Below, one piece after another: positions 26,188 through 34,568 of a DNA stretch of 56,452 bases (its first letter is position 1; each line of letters opens with the position of its first letter). Position numbers and translations under genes: made by a program. The notes under the pieces are model-generated. The model saw only the letters and a program-made list of their open reading frames with translations. It searched no databases and was not told where the DNA came from. The stretch is from a bacterium (Candidatus Blackallbacteria) CG13_big_fil_rev_8_21_14_2_50_49_14. Lineage in GTDB: Bacteria > Cyanobacteriota > Sericytochromatia > UBA7694. The stretch covers positions 1-56,452 of the forward strand of contig PFGG01000078.1 in the NCBI GenBank assembly GCA_002783405.1. The letters are read 5' to 3'.

Positions 26188-27041
26188 CGTTGTTTTTCGC
26201 GCGCCCTTGCTTTCTGCTCTGCGCTGTGCGTGGCCACACAGGCAGGACAGGCGACACCCGCTTCAAAATCAGGTGAAGCCAAATCTGATTGGCTGACAGG
26301 CTCGCCACAGGCCAGACACATCACATAGTGGCCCTCAGAGACTCCCTGTTCAACAGCAACGCGTTGATCAAAGACAAAACACTCCCCCTGCCAACGGCTT
26401 TCTTCAGCAGGCACGGTTTCTAGATATTTGAGAATGCCGCCTTCGAGGTGGTAAACCTGATCAAACCCCTGTTCAAGCAGATAGGAAGTTGCCTTTTCAC
26501 AGCGAATGCCGCCTGTGCAGAACATGGCGACCTTGCGATGGGTTTGTGGGTCAAGGTTTTTGCGCACATAGTCTGGAAACTCGCGAAAACTGTCAGTATG
26601 GGGATCAACTGCGCCTGCAAAGGTACCAATCCGAACTTCATAGTGATTGCGGGTATCCAGTAAGAGCACTTCTGGATCCGAGATCAGGGCATTCCAATTT
26701 TCGGGCGACACATACGCACCCACCTTGCGCACCGGATCCACCGGCACTCCCAGACTGACGATTTCTTTTTTCAGCCTCACCTTAAGACGCTGAAAAGGCA
26801 TGTTTGCGGCTTCTGACCATTTGGGCTCAAGATCCAGTAGCCGAGAATCTTCTCCCAGATAGGCCAAAAGGGTTTCCAGCTCTTCGCGAGAGCCTGCCAA
26901 GGTTGCATTGAGTCCTTCTGCAGCCAGCAGAATCGTACCTTTCAGCGCCTGGGCCCGACAGAACGCAATCAGACGGGGTTGCCACGCTTGGTAATCCGGA
27001 AACGAGAAAAAACGGTAAAAAGTGGCAATCTGAACGGTCAT
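26124..27041 (-). CDS. trhO: tRNA uridine hydroxylase / rhodanese-domain protein TrhO
   Basis: Members of the TrhO (YceA) family hydroxylate uridine 34 of tRNAs. The 305-residue protein has an N-terminal ferredoxin-like domain (about 1-100, EFGYF-type FYRFFSF), then a rhodanese domain with LLDTRNHYEVRIGTF and the active-site loop FCTGGIRCEKATSYL near residue 180. A C-terminal cysteine motif CLACGEP...CPAC (about 255-275) could bind zinc, and a Lys/Arg-rich tail ends the protein. ATG 27041 (MTVQIATFY) follows GGAG by 6 bases. The last 64 bp overlap the convergent lipM gene. Confidence 0.88.
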   Translation of the reverse strand: MTVQIATFYRFFSFPDYQAWQPRLIAFCRAQALKGTILLAAEGLNATLAGSREELETLLAYLGEDSRLLDLEPKWSEAANMPFQRLKVRLKKEIVSLGVPVDPVRKVGAYVSPENWNALISDPEVLLLDTRNHYEVRIGTFAGAVDPHTDSFREFPDYVRKNLDPQTHRKVAMFCTGGIRCEKATSYLLEQGFDQVYHLEGGILKYLETVPAEESRWQGECFVFDQRVAVEQGVSEGHYVMCLACGEPVSQSDLASPDFEAGVACPACVATHSAEQKARAREKQRQKVLAEAAAKKRASSVSSQT

Positions 27042-27157
27042 CGCAAGCTCCTGCAGGAAAAGGTCAATGCCCAAGTTTAACGCCTGGCAGCGGGTTTCGG
27101 CCAGAGGAAGCCCCTGAATACCAGCCTCAGCGTGGAAATATCACCTGCATCAACTGT

Positions 27158-27163
27158 TATAAT
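27158..27163 (+). promoter_or_regulatory. Candidate -10 box for the CDGSH-sfsA pair
   Basis: TATAAT at 27158-27163 is preceded by TG one base upstream (TGTTATAAT), an extended -10 form. No clear -35 element is seen. It lies 40 bases before the CDGSH start codon. Confidence 0.4.
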
Positions 27164-27203
27164 GAAAAAGAAGATCTTAGATGACAGACACAAGGAGCCC
27201 TGC

Positions 27204-27440
27204 ATGAGCCAGCCTGAAATTCCACAGAAATCCCCCTATGTTTTGGAGGTAGAGCCTGGTATTTATTTCTGGTGTGCCTGCGGTAAATCAAAGAATCAAC
27301 CCTATTGTGATGGTTCTCATGCTGGCAGTGGCTTTCGTCCGCTCAAAACCGAAATTGAAGAAGCCAAAAAAGTGGCATGGTGCGGCTGCAAACATTCCGA
27401 GAACAAGCCTTTCTGCGATGGCAGCCACCGCAAGCTCTGA
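27204..27440 (+). CDS. CDGSH iron-sulfur domain protein (two sites)
   Basis: A 78-residue protein carrying two CDGSH-type [2Fe-2S] sites, [16 protein letters not shown] near residue 28 and [16 protein letters not shown] near residue 58; each has the three Cys and one His that coordinate a cluster. The paired arrangement is that of bacterial MitoNEET-like proteins. Start ATG 27204 ([10 protein letters not shown]) is fixed by AAGGAG 6 bases before it; longer frames start in untranslated DNA. Its stop and the start of sfsA share one base (TGATG), so the pair is coupled. Likely roles are redox sensing or Fe-S transfer, by family. Confidence 0.9.
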   Translation: MSQPEIPQKSPYVLEVEPGIYFWCACGKSKNQPYCDGSHAGSGFRPLKTEIEEAKKVAWCGCKHSENKPFCDGSHRKL

Positions 27441-28132
27441 TGCATTTTGAGCCACCGCTGGTAAAAGGCACGCTTGTCAAACGCTATAAACGATTTTTGG
27501 CAGACGTAGAGCTTGAAACGGGTGAAATCATTACCGCCCATTGCCCCAATCCTGGCAGCATGCGCTCCTGCCAGGAACCAGGATGGCCTGTCTGCCTGAG
27601 CCACAACCCCAGCCCCAAGCGCAAATTGGCCTATACCCTTGAAATGCTGTACAACGGCAGCTGTTGGATTGGTGTGAATACCCTGCGCACCAACGCCCTG
27701 ATCGCCGAAGCGCTGCAGCAGAAACAAATCGCGGAACTGGTGGCTTATCACAGCGTCAAGCCTGAAGTACGCTATGGCGAAAACAGCCGGGTCGATTTTT
27801 TATTGACCCAGCCTGGCTTGCCCGATTGCTATCTTGAAATCAAACACGTCAGTCTTTTGCTGGAAAAAGACTATGCCTTTCCAGACGCCGTTACCTCAAG
27901 GGGACTCAAACACCTAAACGAACTGCTGGCCATGCAGGCCCAAGGCGCACGGGCGGTGCTGCTTTTTGCAGTTCAGCGCAGCGACGGATACAGTTTTCGT
28001 GCTGCACATGAAATTGATCCGACCTATGCTGAGGGCTTGCAAAAAGCCCGTCTGGCAGGTCTCGAGGTTCTGGTCTATGGGGTAGAGGTCAGCCCGCTTG
28101 GGTTGGGTTTGGGAGCAGCCCTTCCCTTTTAG
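27440..28132 (+). CDS. sfsA: SfsA family protein
   Basis: The 230-residue protein matches SfsA, named for sugar fermentation stimulation in E. coli and having a nuclease-like fold with nucleic-acid binding. Seen are AHCPNPGSMRSC near residue 36, KRKLAYTLEMLYNGSCWIGVNT near 57, and SRVDFLL then CYLEIKHVSLL near 135, whose D-ExK pattern resembles PD-(D/E)XK nucleases. ATG 27440 overlaps the CDGSH stop by one base. It ends with a 4-bp convergent overlap with the PepSY gene. Confidence 0.88.
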   Translation: MHFEPPLVKGTLVKRYKRFLADVELETGEIITAHCPNPGSMRSCQEPGWPVCLSHNPSPKRKLAYTLEMLYNGSCWIGVNTLRTNALIAEALQQKQIAELVAYHSVKPEVRYGENSRVDFLLTQPGLPDCYLEIKHVSLLLEKDYAFPDAVTSRGLKHLNELLAMQAQGARAVLLFAVQRSDGYSFRAAHEIDPTYAEGLQKARLAGLEVLVYGVEVSPLGLGLGAALPF

Positions 28133-28842
28133 ACAATCTGAACGGGAGGCATCCGTTTGCGCCCCCAGCGAAAAAACTTAAACAATCCTGTTAAAGCCAC
28201 CATCATATTCAGCACTGCCAAAAACGCCAGCAAAGCCTTGTTAAAAGCAGGCCAAGGCGTGTACTTGGTAAGGTGTAATTCCCACATCCAGTTATACAAT
28301 CCCCAAATCGCCTTGCGCCGGGCCAAAAGCTCGCCCGTCTGAGGCTCAAGATAGATTTCTGTGCCCACTGAATCAGCAAAGCGTACCCGCCAGAGCGGAG
28401 CATCCGAATAATAATTGCCACGCAAAGAAGCCAGTTTTTCAACTGTTTGCAGGCTTCCCTGGCCGGTATAGTAGCCTTTGGCAAAATCAGCGATCTGCCC
28501 GGCCTGCAAAGGACTGATCTTATCTCCCTGAGGAGTCAGCAAGAGAGAGGTTCCTCCTTGGGGCTGCACCTGAAACCAAGTACTTCCTCCTCGTTGTACC
28601 AACTTAAAGCCCGTGAGCTTCTGCGAAACACCGGCTTGCCTGAGTTTCTGTTCAAGGGCCTGAAAACTCAGGGCAGAGGTTCCCAAATTCAGAGCCTGAG
28701 CCGGAGGTTCACGGTAAAGATCTGAAAAATCAAGAAAATAAATCACAAGCCCCCCGGCACTCCAAAAGAGCACCTGCAGCAGTACCAGCAACCCGAGCCA
28801 GCGGTGGGCCAAGTCAATCCAAATTTTTAATGTATGAAGCAT
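28129..28842 (-). CDS. PepSY-domain membrane protein
   Basis: A 237-residue inner-membrane protein with an N-terminal helix (about 15-37, WLGLLVLLQVLFWSAGGLVIYF), an extracytoplasmic PepSY-type region (about 45-170, with IYLEPQTGELLARRKAIWGLY near 165) and a C-terminal helix (LLAFLAVLNMMVALTGLFKFF). The histidine LAHRWLG near the first helix is typical of PepSY-associated proteins, which are often linked to iron uptake or ferric reduction. Preceded by a hairpin in the upstream gap. Exact role unknown. Confidence 0.8.
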   Translation of the reverse strand: MLHTLKIWIDLAHRWLGLLVLLQVLFWSAGGLVIYFLDFSDLYREPPAQALNLGTSALSFQALEQKLRQAGVSQKLTGFKLVQRGGSTWFQVQPQGGTSLLLTPQGDKISPLQAGQIADFAKGYYTGQGSLQTVEKLASLRGNYYSDAPLWRVRFADSVGTEIYLEPQTGELLARRKAIWGLYNWMWELHLTKYTPWPAFNKALLAFLAVLNMMVALTGLFKFFRWGRKRMPPVQIV

Positions 28843-28851
28843 TTAGTCAGT

Positions 28852-28885
28852 TTGCCCTTTGACACAGCTTTTTGCCAAAGGGCAA
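28852..28885 (-). terminator. Hairpin after pepF
   Basis: TTGCCCTTTG at 28852-28861 pairs with CAAAGGGCAA at 28876-28885 (10 bp, 14-base loop). It lies 11 bp past the PepF stop and 10 bp before the PepSY start. No T tract follows, so it could stop the pepF transcript weakly or shape the PepSY leader. Confidence 0.45.
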
Positions 28886-28895
28886 GACGTAGAAC

Positions 28896-30761
28896 TTAAT
28901 CAAGCCAAGCCTTCACTGCCTGATCAAAGGTCGTGAGATTGCGCTCCAGCGGACGCATACAACGCAGCCAAAACTCAGGCTCACGCAAATCCAGCCCAAA
29001 ATGCTTTTGCACCAGTTCTTCTGCCGTCATGCGACCGGTATCGCGCAGAAGCTCAACATAAAAGGGGTAGAAATCAGCCCCGCGAGCTTCTTTTTCAGCA
29101 TAAATTCCCTGTGAAAAGAGATAGCCAAAGGTATAGGGAAAATTATAAAAACTGGGTTCAACGATATAAAAATGCAGTTTGGTGGCCCAAAACATCGCAT
29201 CTGCAGCAGAGGTGCTATCCCCATGCCATTCCTGCCAAACCGTGCTCATCAGCTCACTGAAATTCTGGGGTGAAAAACTGCGTTCAGCACGCTGCTCATA
29301 AAAACGCTTTTCAAATTCATAGCGGGTGGGAATATTCAAAGTAAAACGGGGAATGGAACTGATTTCCTGCCAGAGAATTTCAAGTTTTTCCTGCGGGGTC
29401 TGGCAACGCTGAATCAGAAAATCACGCACCACCGTTTCGCCAAAGGTGCTGGCAGTTTCCGCCAGGGTCATGGGGTAATGGGTCTGCTCAATCGGCATTT
29501 CACGCATCACCCAAGAGTGAAAGGCATGGCCCAATTCATGGGCCAAAACAATCAAATCCACATAGCTGCCCAGATAGGTCATAAAAACGCGGGGATTGCG
29601 CGAACGGGGAAAACCCGAGCAATAAGCTCCTGGGGTTTTATTAGAGGCCGGAGCGGCATCAATCCAGCATTTATCCGCCATCATGCGCACAAAAGCTCCC
29701 ATTTCAGGATTCACCTTGCCAAAAGCTTCTTCAATCAAATCAATCGCCTCAGGGAAACGAATATGGCGACGGGCATGGCCGAAGGGCGGCGCAGAAGCAT
29801 TGACGTCCCAGGGGTCCAGGCGGGGCTTGTCGATCAAGCTTGCCATCAAATGAAAGGACTTTTGCCCAAAGGCCCGATGCTCTTTAACCACCTGCATCAT
29901 GGTATCGAGGGTCTGACGGGAAATACGGTTGTGGTGCAGGGGTTCATCCAAAAAGCTGACAGGTTCTGTATGCGAGCGGCGTTTGCAGGTTTCCAGGCGC
30001 CAACCGGCCAGGGCATTCAGAATGGCGGCACAGCTTTCCTCATGCTGGCTAAAAACCGTTTCCAGACCCTGATAGGCTTTTTTGCGCATGGGCTCACTGT
30101 TTTCACCCAAAAGGGACTGCAGTCGGGCAATTCCCACCTGCTCTTTGATGCCCTGCTCATTTTCAATTTCATAGCTGACAGAACCAGTAATATTGCTATA
30201 AAGATTGCCCCAGGCATTGGGGCCATCGAGACTGAGTGAGGTGATCAGGTTTTCCTCGGGCAAGCTGAGCAAACGTTTGCTCAGACGGCGGCGGTAACGC
30301 AGCAGAAACTGGCTGTTTTGCACGGCTTCTCCACTTAAAAAATAATCAAAGACCGCATCGGGAGCATGCAATAAAAACAGGTCTACAGGTTGACCAGCCT
30401 GGGTTAAACAGGCCCGCAGACGTTTGAGTTTTTCCAAGAGGGTTTTGGCATCTTGATCACGGGCATTGGTACTCCAAACCATATAGGCATAGCTGAGCTG
30501 GTTATCGAGCAGAAGCTCCGCCTCATGCTCAAGCCCCATCATCTTCCAGGCTTTTTCAGCAAGCACCTGGAGAGCTTCTTCTGAGAGAGCTTCCATTTGA
30601 TTCAATGCCGCACGAAAATCTTCAGCATGGCTTTCCATTTGCTGAACAGCTTTGCGGATCTGATCCTGCTCTTCTGCCAATTGCAGGGCATCCAAGCCAG
30701 AATATTCACTTTCCATTTCCCAGGTAGGGGTTTGCAAATCGGGGGAAGAATGGGCTGACAT
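28896..30761 (-). CDS. pepF: M3 family oligoendopeptidase F
   Basis: Cytosolic zinc metallopeptidase that degrades oligopeptides. The 621-residue protein has the M3 zinc site VLAHELGHAFHSWV (HELGH near 410), the third ligand Glu in TLAETASTFGE, and conserved NSRNPRVFMTYLGS before it. The N-terminal helical lobe covers about 1-250, as in PepF. Length is normal for the family. AAGGAG lies 7 bases before ATG 30761. Confidence 0.93.
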   Translation of the reverse strand: MSAHSSPDLQTPTWEMESEYSGLDALQLAEEQDQIRKAVQQMESHAEDFRAALNQMEALSEEALQVLAEKAWKMMGLEHEAELLLDNQLSYAYMVWSTNARDQDAKTLLEKLKRLRACLTQAGQPVDLFLLHAPDAVFDYFLSGEAVQNSQFLLRYRRRLSKRLLSLPEENLITSLSLDGPNAWGNLYSNITGSVSYEIENEQGIKEQVGIARLQSLLGENSEPMRKKAYQGLETVFSQHEESCAAILNALAGWRLETCKRRSHTEPVSFLDEPLHHNRISRQTLDTMMQVVKEHRAFGQKSFHLMASLIDKPRLDPWDVNASAPPFGHARRHIRFPEAIDLIEEAFGKVNPEMGAFVRMMADKCWIDAAPASNKTPGAYCSGFPRSRNPRVFMTYLGSYVDLIVLAHELGHAFHSWVMREMPIEQTHYPMTLAETASTFGETVVRDFLIQRCQTPQEKLEILWQEISSIPRFTLNIPTRYEFEKRFYEQRAERSFSPQNFSELMSTVWQEWHGDSTSAADAMFWATKLHFYIVEPSFYNFPYTFGYLFSQGIYAEKEARGADFYPFYVELLRDTGRMTAEELVQKHFGLDLREPEFWLRCMRPLERNLTTFDQAVKAWLD

Positions 30762-30852
30762 AGAGGGGCTCCTTGAAATAATCTCTCCACCATTATCCCT
30801 GATTTTTGTTCAAGCCGGAGAGAATCTCCCCCTCTGCCCCGCCCAGAACACA

Positions 30853-30888
30853 AAACCACTTTCTTCAGACGACTGAAGAAAGTGGTTT
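30853..30888 (-). terminator. Intrinsic terminator of the exported 134-residue gene
   Basis: AAACCACTTTCTTCAG at 30853-30868 pairs perfectly with CTGAAGAAAGTGGTTT at 30873-30888 (16 bp, ACGA loop). It is 27 bp downstream of the 30916 stop on the minus strand; the T's of the stem foot continue only as TTTTG. The gap between the two minus-strand genes is thus mostly this hairpin and the pepF upstream region. Confidence 0.8.
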
Positions 30889-30915
30889 AAAAACAACAAA
30901 CTTTAGGGAAAAAAA

Positions 30916-31320
30916 TCAATTCTTGAGGTGTGACTGAACACCAATTCGGTAAGTGCCCTTTTGTGTTTCCAAAAGCATGCTGGCCTGGGTATCCATCTTT
31001 TCAAGATGCGAGATCAAAAACTGCCCTTTTTTACCATCCACTTCAAATACACTCAAAAAATCATAAAAACCACTGTCATTTTTCTTCACTTGAATTTTAA
31101 CAAGAATAGCAGGACAATCCTGAGAAGCGTGAATGGATAACTGGGCTTCTCGATTTAATTCAGATTCAATTTTTGGAGCAGAGACCAATTTTTCTTGCCC
31201 CTTCTCCAACTTGACTATTTTCAGATAAGTTTGCACAATTTCCTCAGCTTGAGCTGAAAAACCAAAGGAGAAAAAGCTGAGTCCCAAAACAAATACAGCG
31301 ACTGTTTTTAATAATTTCAT
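30916..31320 (-). CDS. Exported hypothetical protein
   Basis: A 134-residue protein with a Sec signal peptide (residues 1-25, SFFSFGFSAQA). The remaining ~110 residues are mixed charged and hydrophobic, with one Cys and no motif I know. AAAGGA lies about 11 bases before ATG 31320. It sits 30 bp downstream of the first lysozyme-like gene, on the same strand, so it may be co-transcribed and could act on the same target or as an immunity or inhibitor protein; that is only inferred from position. Confidence 0.7.
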   Translation of the reverse strand: MKLLKTVAVFVLGLSFFSFGFSAQAEEIVQTYLKIVKLEKGQEKLVSAPKIESELNREAQLSIHASQDCPAILVKIQVKKNDSGFYDFLSVFEVDGKKGQFLISHLEKMDTQASMLLETQKGTYRIGVQSHLKN

Positions 31321-31350
31321 TGAAGCAATATCCTTTACTAAAATTAAACC

Positions 31351-32871
31351 CTAACTAAACGCGCGGGCCTCAGCCTCAAAACGATTTTCAATACCGGCAT
31401 GGGCTCCCGGAGAAGAGCGGAACCAAGAAGTAATCTTGGTTTCTTTATACTCAGCAATCGCTTTGCCCACTTCATTGGCGGTCATGGGCCGCCCCAACTG
31501 GCGCTGACGGTTGGCAATATAGGTGGCGGCACTGTCAGCCAAATCGCCCACATGGTTGGTGGTGCCCATGATCAGGTCGACAATGCGTGAATCCTGGCGC
31601 ACTTCAGGGCTGAGCTGGGCTTTGTCCATAAAACGCTGCACATTATCGCCCTTGTCTTTGAGCACAAAAGCTTCCTGGGCTTGGCCAAATTCCTGATTGT
31701 ATTCGCGTGAAAACTTGGTCCAAAGCGCATCAAAGGGTTTGCTTGCCAAGCCATATTTTTGGGCAGCAGCTTTTAAATGCGGGCCAAAAGGATTGGCGGG
31801 GTCGTTAATAAAAGCAGAAAGCGTGCTGCCTGCGCCACCGCGATTCCCACGCGAGCTGCCATCCAGATAAACTGAAGATTCAAATTGGTAAGTGCCGTAG
31901 GTTTTGCCTCCCAAATCATCACTCTTTTTGGGTTTTGAAATGGCACCCACAGCGTAAGGATCTCCCTCTTTGCGATAGACCCCTGATTCGTGAAAGGCTG
32001 CCATTGGAAAACGGGGCACGAATTTTGTAGCATCGTGGTAACGAGAACGCTGATACATCGGGCCAGAAGGTGTAGAAGAGGGGGCAGAGGTCGGCTTGTC
32101 TGGTGCTGCAGTGGGGGCGGCACTGGGATCGGCTGGATCTACCCCAGGAGGTGTGGTGTCCCCTGCATCTTCACGCGTTAAGCGCGAAGGTACCGCCAGA
32201 TACTGGTTAAAACTCTCTAAATTAATCGGAACCTCAGGCTGACGGTATTCGTTCAGGTATTCACTCTCTTTAAACTCAGTGGCGGAATAATCCTGCGAAG
32301 CATCAAAAGATGCCAGTTCAGGGGGCGCGGCAACAGGGGGCTGTTCGTCAAAAGAAACAGCACTGGCAGCAGAACCTGCGGGCCCAGGCCCTTTGACATG
32401 GTTTTTATCTCCCCCACCAAATAGGCTGGCAATCCAGTTAAACAGACTTTTTAAAGCATCCCAGATCATCTGAAAAAAGTTACGGTGTTTTTTCGGCGCA
32501 CTGGCTTCTGTCTCTCCGCCCTCTGAAGGCGCTTTGACCATATGAATCCGTGGAGCAGAACGCTGAGGGGGCTGTGCAGCCTGAGTTTCCAATTCCTGAG
32601 TAAATTGCGTTGCCGCAGGAGAATCCAATTGTGCAGCCATGGTTTGAATGGTTTGGATTTCAGAAACAGAAAGCAAACGGTCACTTGCGCTTTGACTGAA
32701 TTCGCCTAATTTATTCAAAATCTGGCCAACAGCCTGCTTGTCACCAGCATTCAAATTGCTTGAAGCCAAAAGCCCTTGCAAAGACTGCATTTCCTGAGGC
32801 GTAATCCTGCGATCAGAAATCGCCGTATTCACCTGTTGAAGCAGATCCTGGCGGGTTGAATTTACTTGCAT
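31351..32871 (-). CDS. Lysozyme-like domain protein A, no signal peptide
   Basis: A 506-residue protein without a signal peptide. N-terminal domain (1-95): two EF-hand-like helical elements (AISDRRITPQEMQSLQGLL; LLSVSEIQTIQTMAAQL). Linker with a hydrophobic/amphipathic helix at 131-152 (NFFQMIWDALKSLFNWIASL, then FGGGDKN). A proline-rich variable region (160-270) leads to a C-terminal domain from residue 275 with the AAFHESG (Glu295) and GGKTYGTYQFESS pattern of lysozyme-like muramidases attached to phage-tail-like or T6SS spikes; Glu295 is the candidate catalytic acid. AGGAAA lies before ATG 32871. The paralogue is at 32995. Peptidoglycan cleavage is inferred from motif, not proven. Confidence 0.6.
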   Translation of the reverse strand: MQVNSTRQDLLQQVNTAISDRRITPQEMQSLQGLLASSNLNAGDKQAVGQILNKLGEFSQSASDRLLSVSEIQTIQTMAAQLDSPAATQFTQELETQAAQPPQRSAPRIHMVKAPSEGGETEASAPKKHRNFFQMIWDALKSLFNWIASLFGGGDKNHVKGPGPAGSAASAVSFDEQPPVAAPPELASFDASQDYSATEFKESEYLNEYRQPEVPINLESFNQYLAVPSRLTREDAGDTTPPGVDPADPSAAPTAAPDKPTSAPSSTPSGPMYQRSRYHDATKFVPRFPMAAFHESGVYRKEGDPYAVGAISKPKKSDDLGGKTYGTYQFESSVYLDGSSRGNRGGAGSTLSAFINDPANPFGPHLKAAAQKYGLASKPFDALWTKFSREYNQEFGQAQEAFVLKDKGDNVQRFMDKAQLSPEVRQDSRIVDLIMGTTNHVGDLADSAATYIANRQRQLGRPMTANEVGKAIAEYKETKITSWFRSSPGAHAGIENRFEAEARAFS

Positions 32872-32994
32872 GCGCGTTTCCTATCCATTTACTGGGCACC
32901 TTACTCTTCATAAGTATAGACAAAAATAAGCACTGACATGCTTCTATTTTGCAGCGCAAAACCCATTCAGGGCGCAGAGCACGCAATCATCCGC

Positions 32995-34371
32995 TTAGGC
33001 AAAAGCAGTAGCTTCATCCTGGAAACGCTGGGCAATCCCTGCCTGGGCTCCGGGTGAGGAGCGGAACCAGGATGAAATTCTCGATTCTTTAAATTCAGCA
33101 ATCGCCTTGCCCACCTCGTTGGCGGTCATGGGTCGGCCCAATTGACGCTGCAGTGTGGCGATATGCTCAGCCGCACTGTCAGCCAGGTTGCCAACATGGT
33201 TGGTGGTGCCCATAATCAAATCCTGAATGCGGGGGTCTGAGCGCACCTCAGGGCTGAGCTGCGCTTTGTCCATAAAGTTTTGAATATTCTGGCCCTTGTC
33301 TTTGAGCGCAAAGGCCTCTTGGGCCTGCCCAAATTCTTTGTTGTTTTGATTCGACAACTGGGCCCAAAGCGCGTCAAACTGGGGACTGGCCAAACCATAT
33401 TGCGTCGCTGCGGCTTTCAGTTGTGACCCAAAGGGATTTTCAGGGTCATTCATAAAACGGGAAAGCGTACTGCCCGCACCGCCCCGATTGTCACGAGAGG
33501 AGCCATCGGTATAGACCGAAGATTCAAACTGATAGGTGCCGTAGGTTTTTCCGCCCAAATCGTCGCTCTTGCGTGGACGCGAAATCGCCCCAACCGCATA
33601 AGGATCATTGGCTTTGCGATAGACCCCCGATTCGTGAAAGGCTGCCATCGGAAAACGGGGCACGAATTTTGTAGCGTCATGGTAGGGCGAACGTTGGTAC
33701 ATGCGCCCGGAGCCCATCGCTGTGGTCGGAGGCAAGGTGCTGCCCTCCGTGGCTGCGGTATCGCCCAGATAGCTGTCGAAATCAGGGTTGCTCTCAGAAA
33801 CCTGCGGGCGGGCATAGTCGGAATAATAATCATCGCTCAGGGGTGGGGGGTTATTGCCAGGTCCCAGTGTGGTTGAAGCCGGATCAAAACCTGCCTGGGC
33901 ATGGCTTTTGGTGTCGTTTTTATCGCCCCCACCAAACAAGCCGGCAATCCAGTTAAAGACACTTTTGAGCGCATCCCAAATCACTTGAAAAAAGTTGCGG
34001 CTTTTGCCTGCCTTGCCTGTCGATTCGGCACTGCTCACTCCGGGCGTGGCAGGACTGTCTGATGCAGCCGGGGTATTGCGGGAGGCAATTTCTTCACTGA
34101 AACGCGAAGCAGCCGGAGAATTCAGGCGCTCAGCCATGGTTTGAATCGATTTCAATTCAGGTTCAGACAAATAATAATCACCTTCTTTTTGGGTAAACTC
34201 CCCCAATTTATCCAGCAACTGGCCCACAGCCTGTTTATCTTCAGCAGAAAGCGGACTCTCGGCCAGCGTTTTTTTTAAGCTTTCCATTTCTTGAGGCGTG
34301 ACCTGGCGATCAGAAATAGTGCTATTGACCTGACTGAGAAATTCCTGACGACTGGCGGGATTGACTTGCAT
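32995..34371 (-). CDS. Lysozyme-like domain protein B, no signal peptide
   Basis: A 458-residue paralogue of the 31351 protein. It keeps the N-terminal domain (VNSTISDRQVTPQEMESL), the hydrophobic segment (NFFQVIWDALKSVFNWIAGL, then FGGGDKN at 126-152), a shorter and unlike linker (155-222), and the C-terminal domain with AAFHESG (Glu247) and GGKTYGTYQFESS. The catalytic domain is highly conserved between the two, while the linkers are not, which suggests duplication followed by linker drift. AGGA lies 9 bases before ATG 34371. The two genes are separated by 123 bp. Confidence 0.6.
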   Translation of the reverse strand: MQVNPASRQEFLSQVNSTISDRQVTPQEMESLKKTLAESPLSAEDKQAVGQLLDKLGEFTQKEGDYYLSEPELKSIQTMAERLNSPAASRFSEEIASRNTPAASDSPATPGVSSAESTGKAGKSRNFFQVIWDALKSVFNWIAGLFGGGDKNDTKSHAQAGFDPASTTLGPGNNPPPLSDDYYSDYARPQVSESNPDFDSYLGDTAATEGSTLPPTTAMGSGRMYQRSPYHDATKFVPRFPMAAFHESGVYRKANDPYAVGAISRPRKSDDLGGKTYGTYQFESSVYTDGSSRDNRGGAGSTLSRFMNDPENPFGSQLKAAATQYGLASPQFDALWAQLSNQNNKEFGQAQEAFALKDKGQNIQNFMDKAQLSPEVRSDPRIQDLIMGTTNHVGNLADSAAEHIATLQRQLGRPMTANEVGKAIAEFKESRISSWFRSSPGAQAGIAQRFQDEATAFA

Positions 34372-34518
34372 GGCAAAAGATCCTGTCCTGATTTTATTCT
34401 GGGCTTCTTTTTAGTTTATACCCGCTTGCTCCCCAATTTATGCTGCCTGTCTGAAGCCGAATACGTGGTAAGCACAAAGTGCATCATGAAGGCCTTCCCA
34501 AGCAAGAAATCATAGCGC

Positions 34519-34548
34519 TTGATAATCAGGTTCTAATCAGGGTATAAA
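34519..34548 (+). promoter_or_regulatory. Promoter for the MBL hydrolase gene
   Basis: TTGATA at 34519-34524 and TATAAA at 34543-34548, with an 18-base spacer. Transcription would begin about 15 bases before the ATG at 34569; GAGAGGA lies in the leader. Confidence 0.55.
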
Positions 34549-34568
34549 GAGAGGACGGTAAACAAACA

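Noticed and set aside
29478-30239. 253-codon plus-strand frame over pepF
   Set aside because: Antisense shadow of PepF.
31351-34371. Prophage or tail-like particle locus
   Set aside because: No capsid, portal, tail, holin, integrase or VgrG gene nearby; only lysozyme-like domains.
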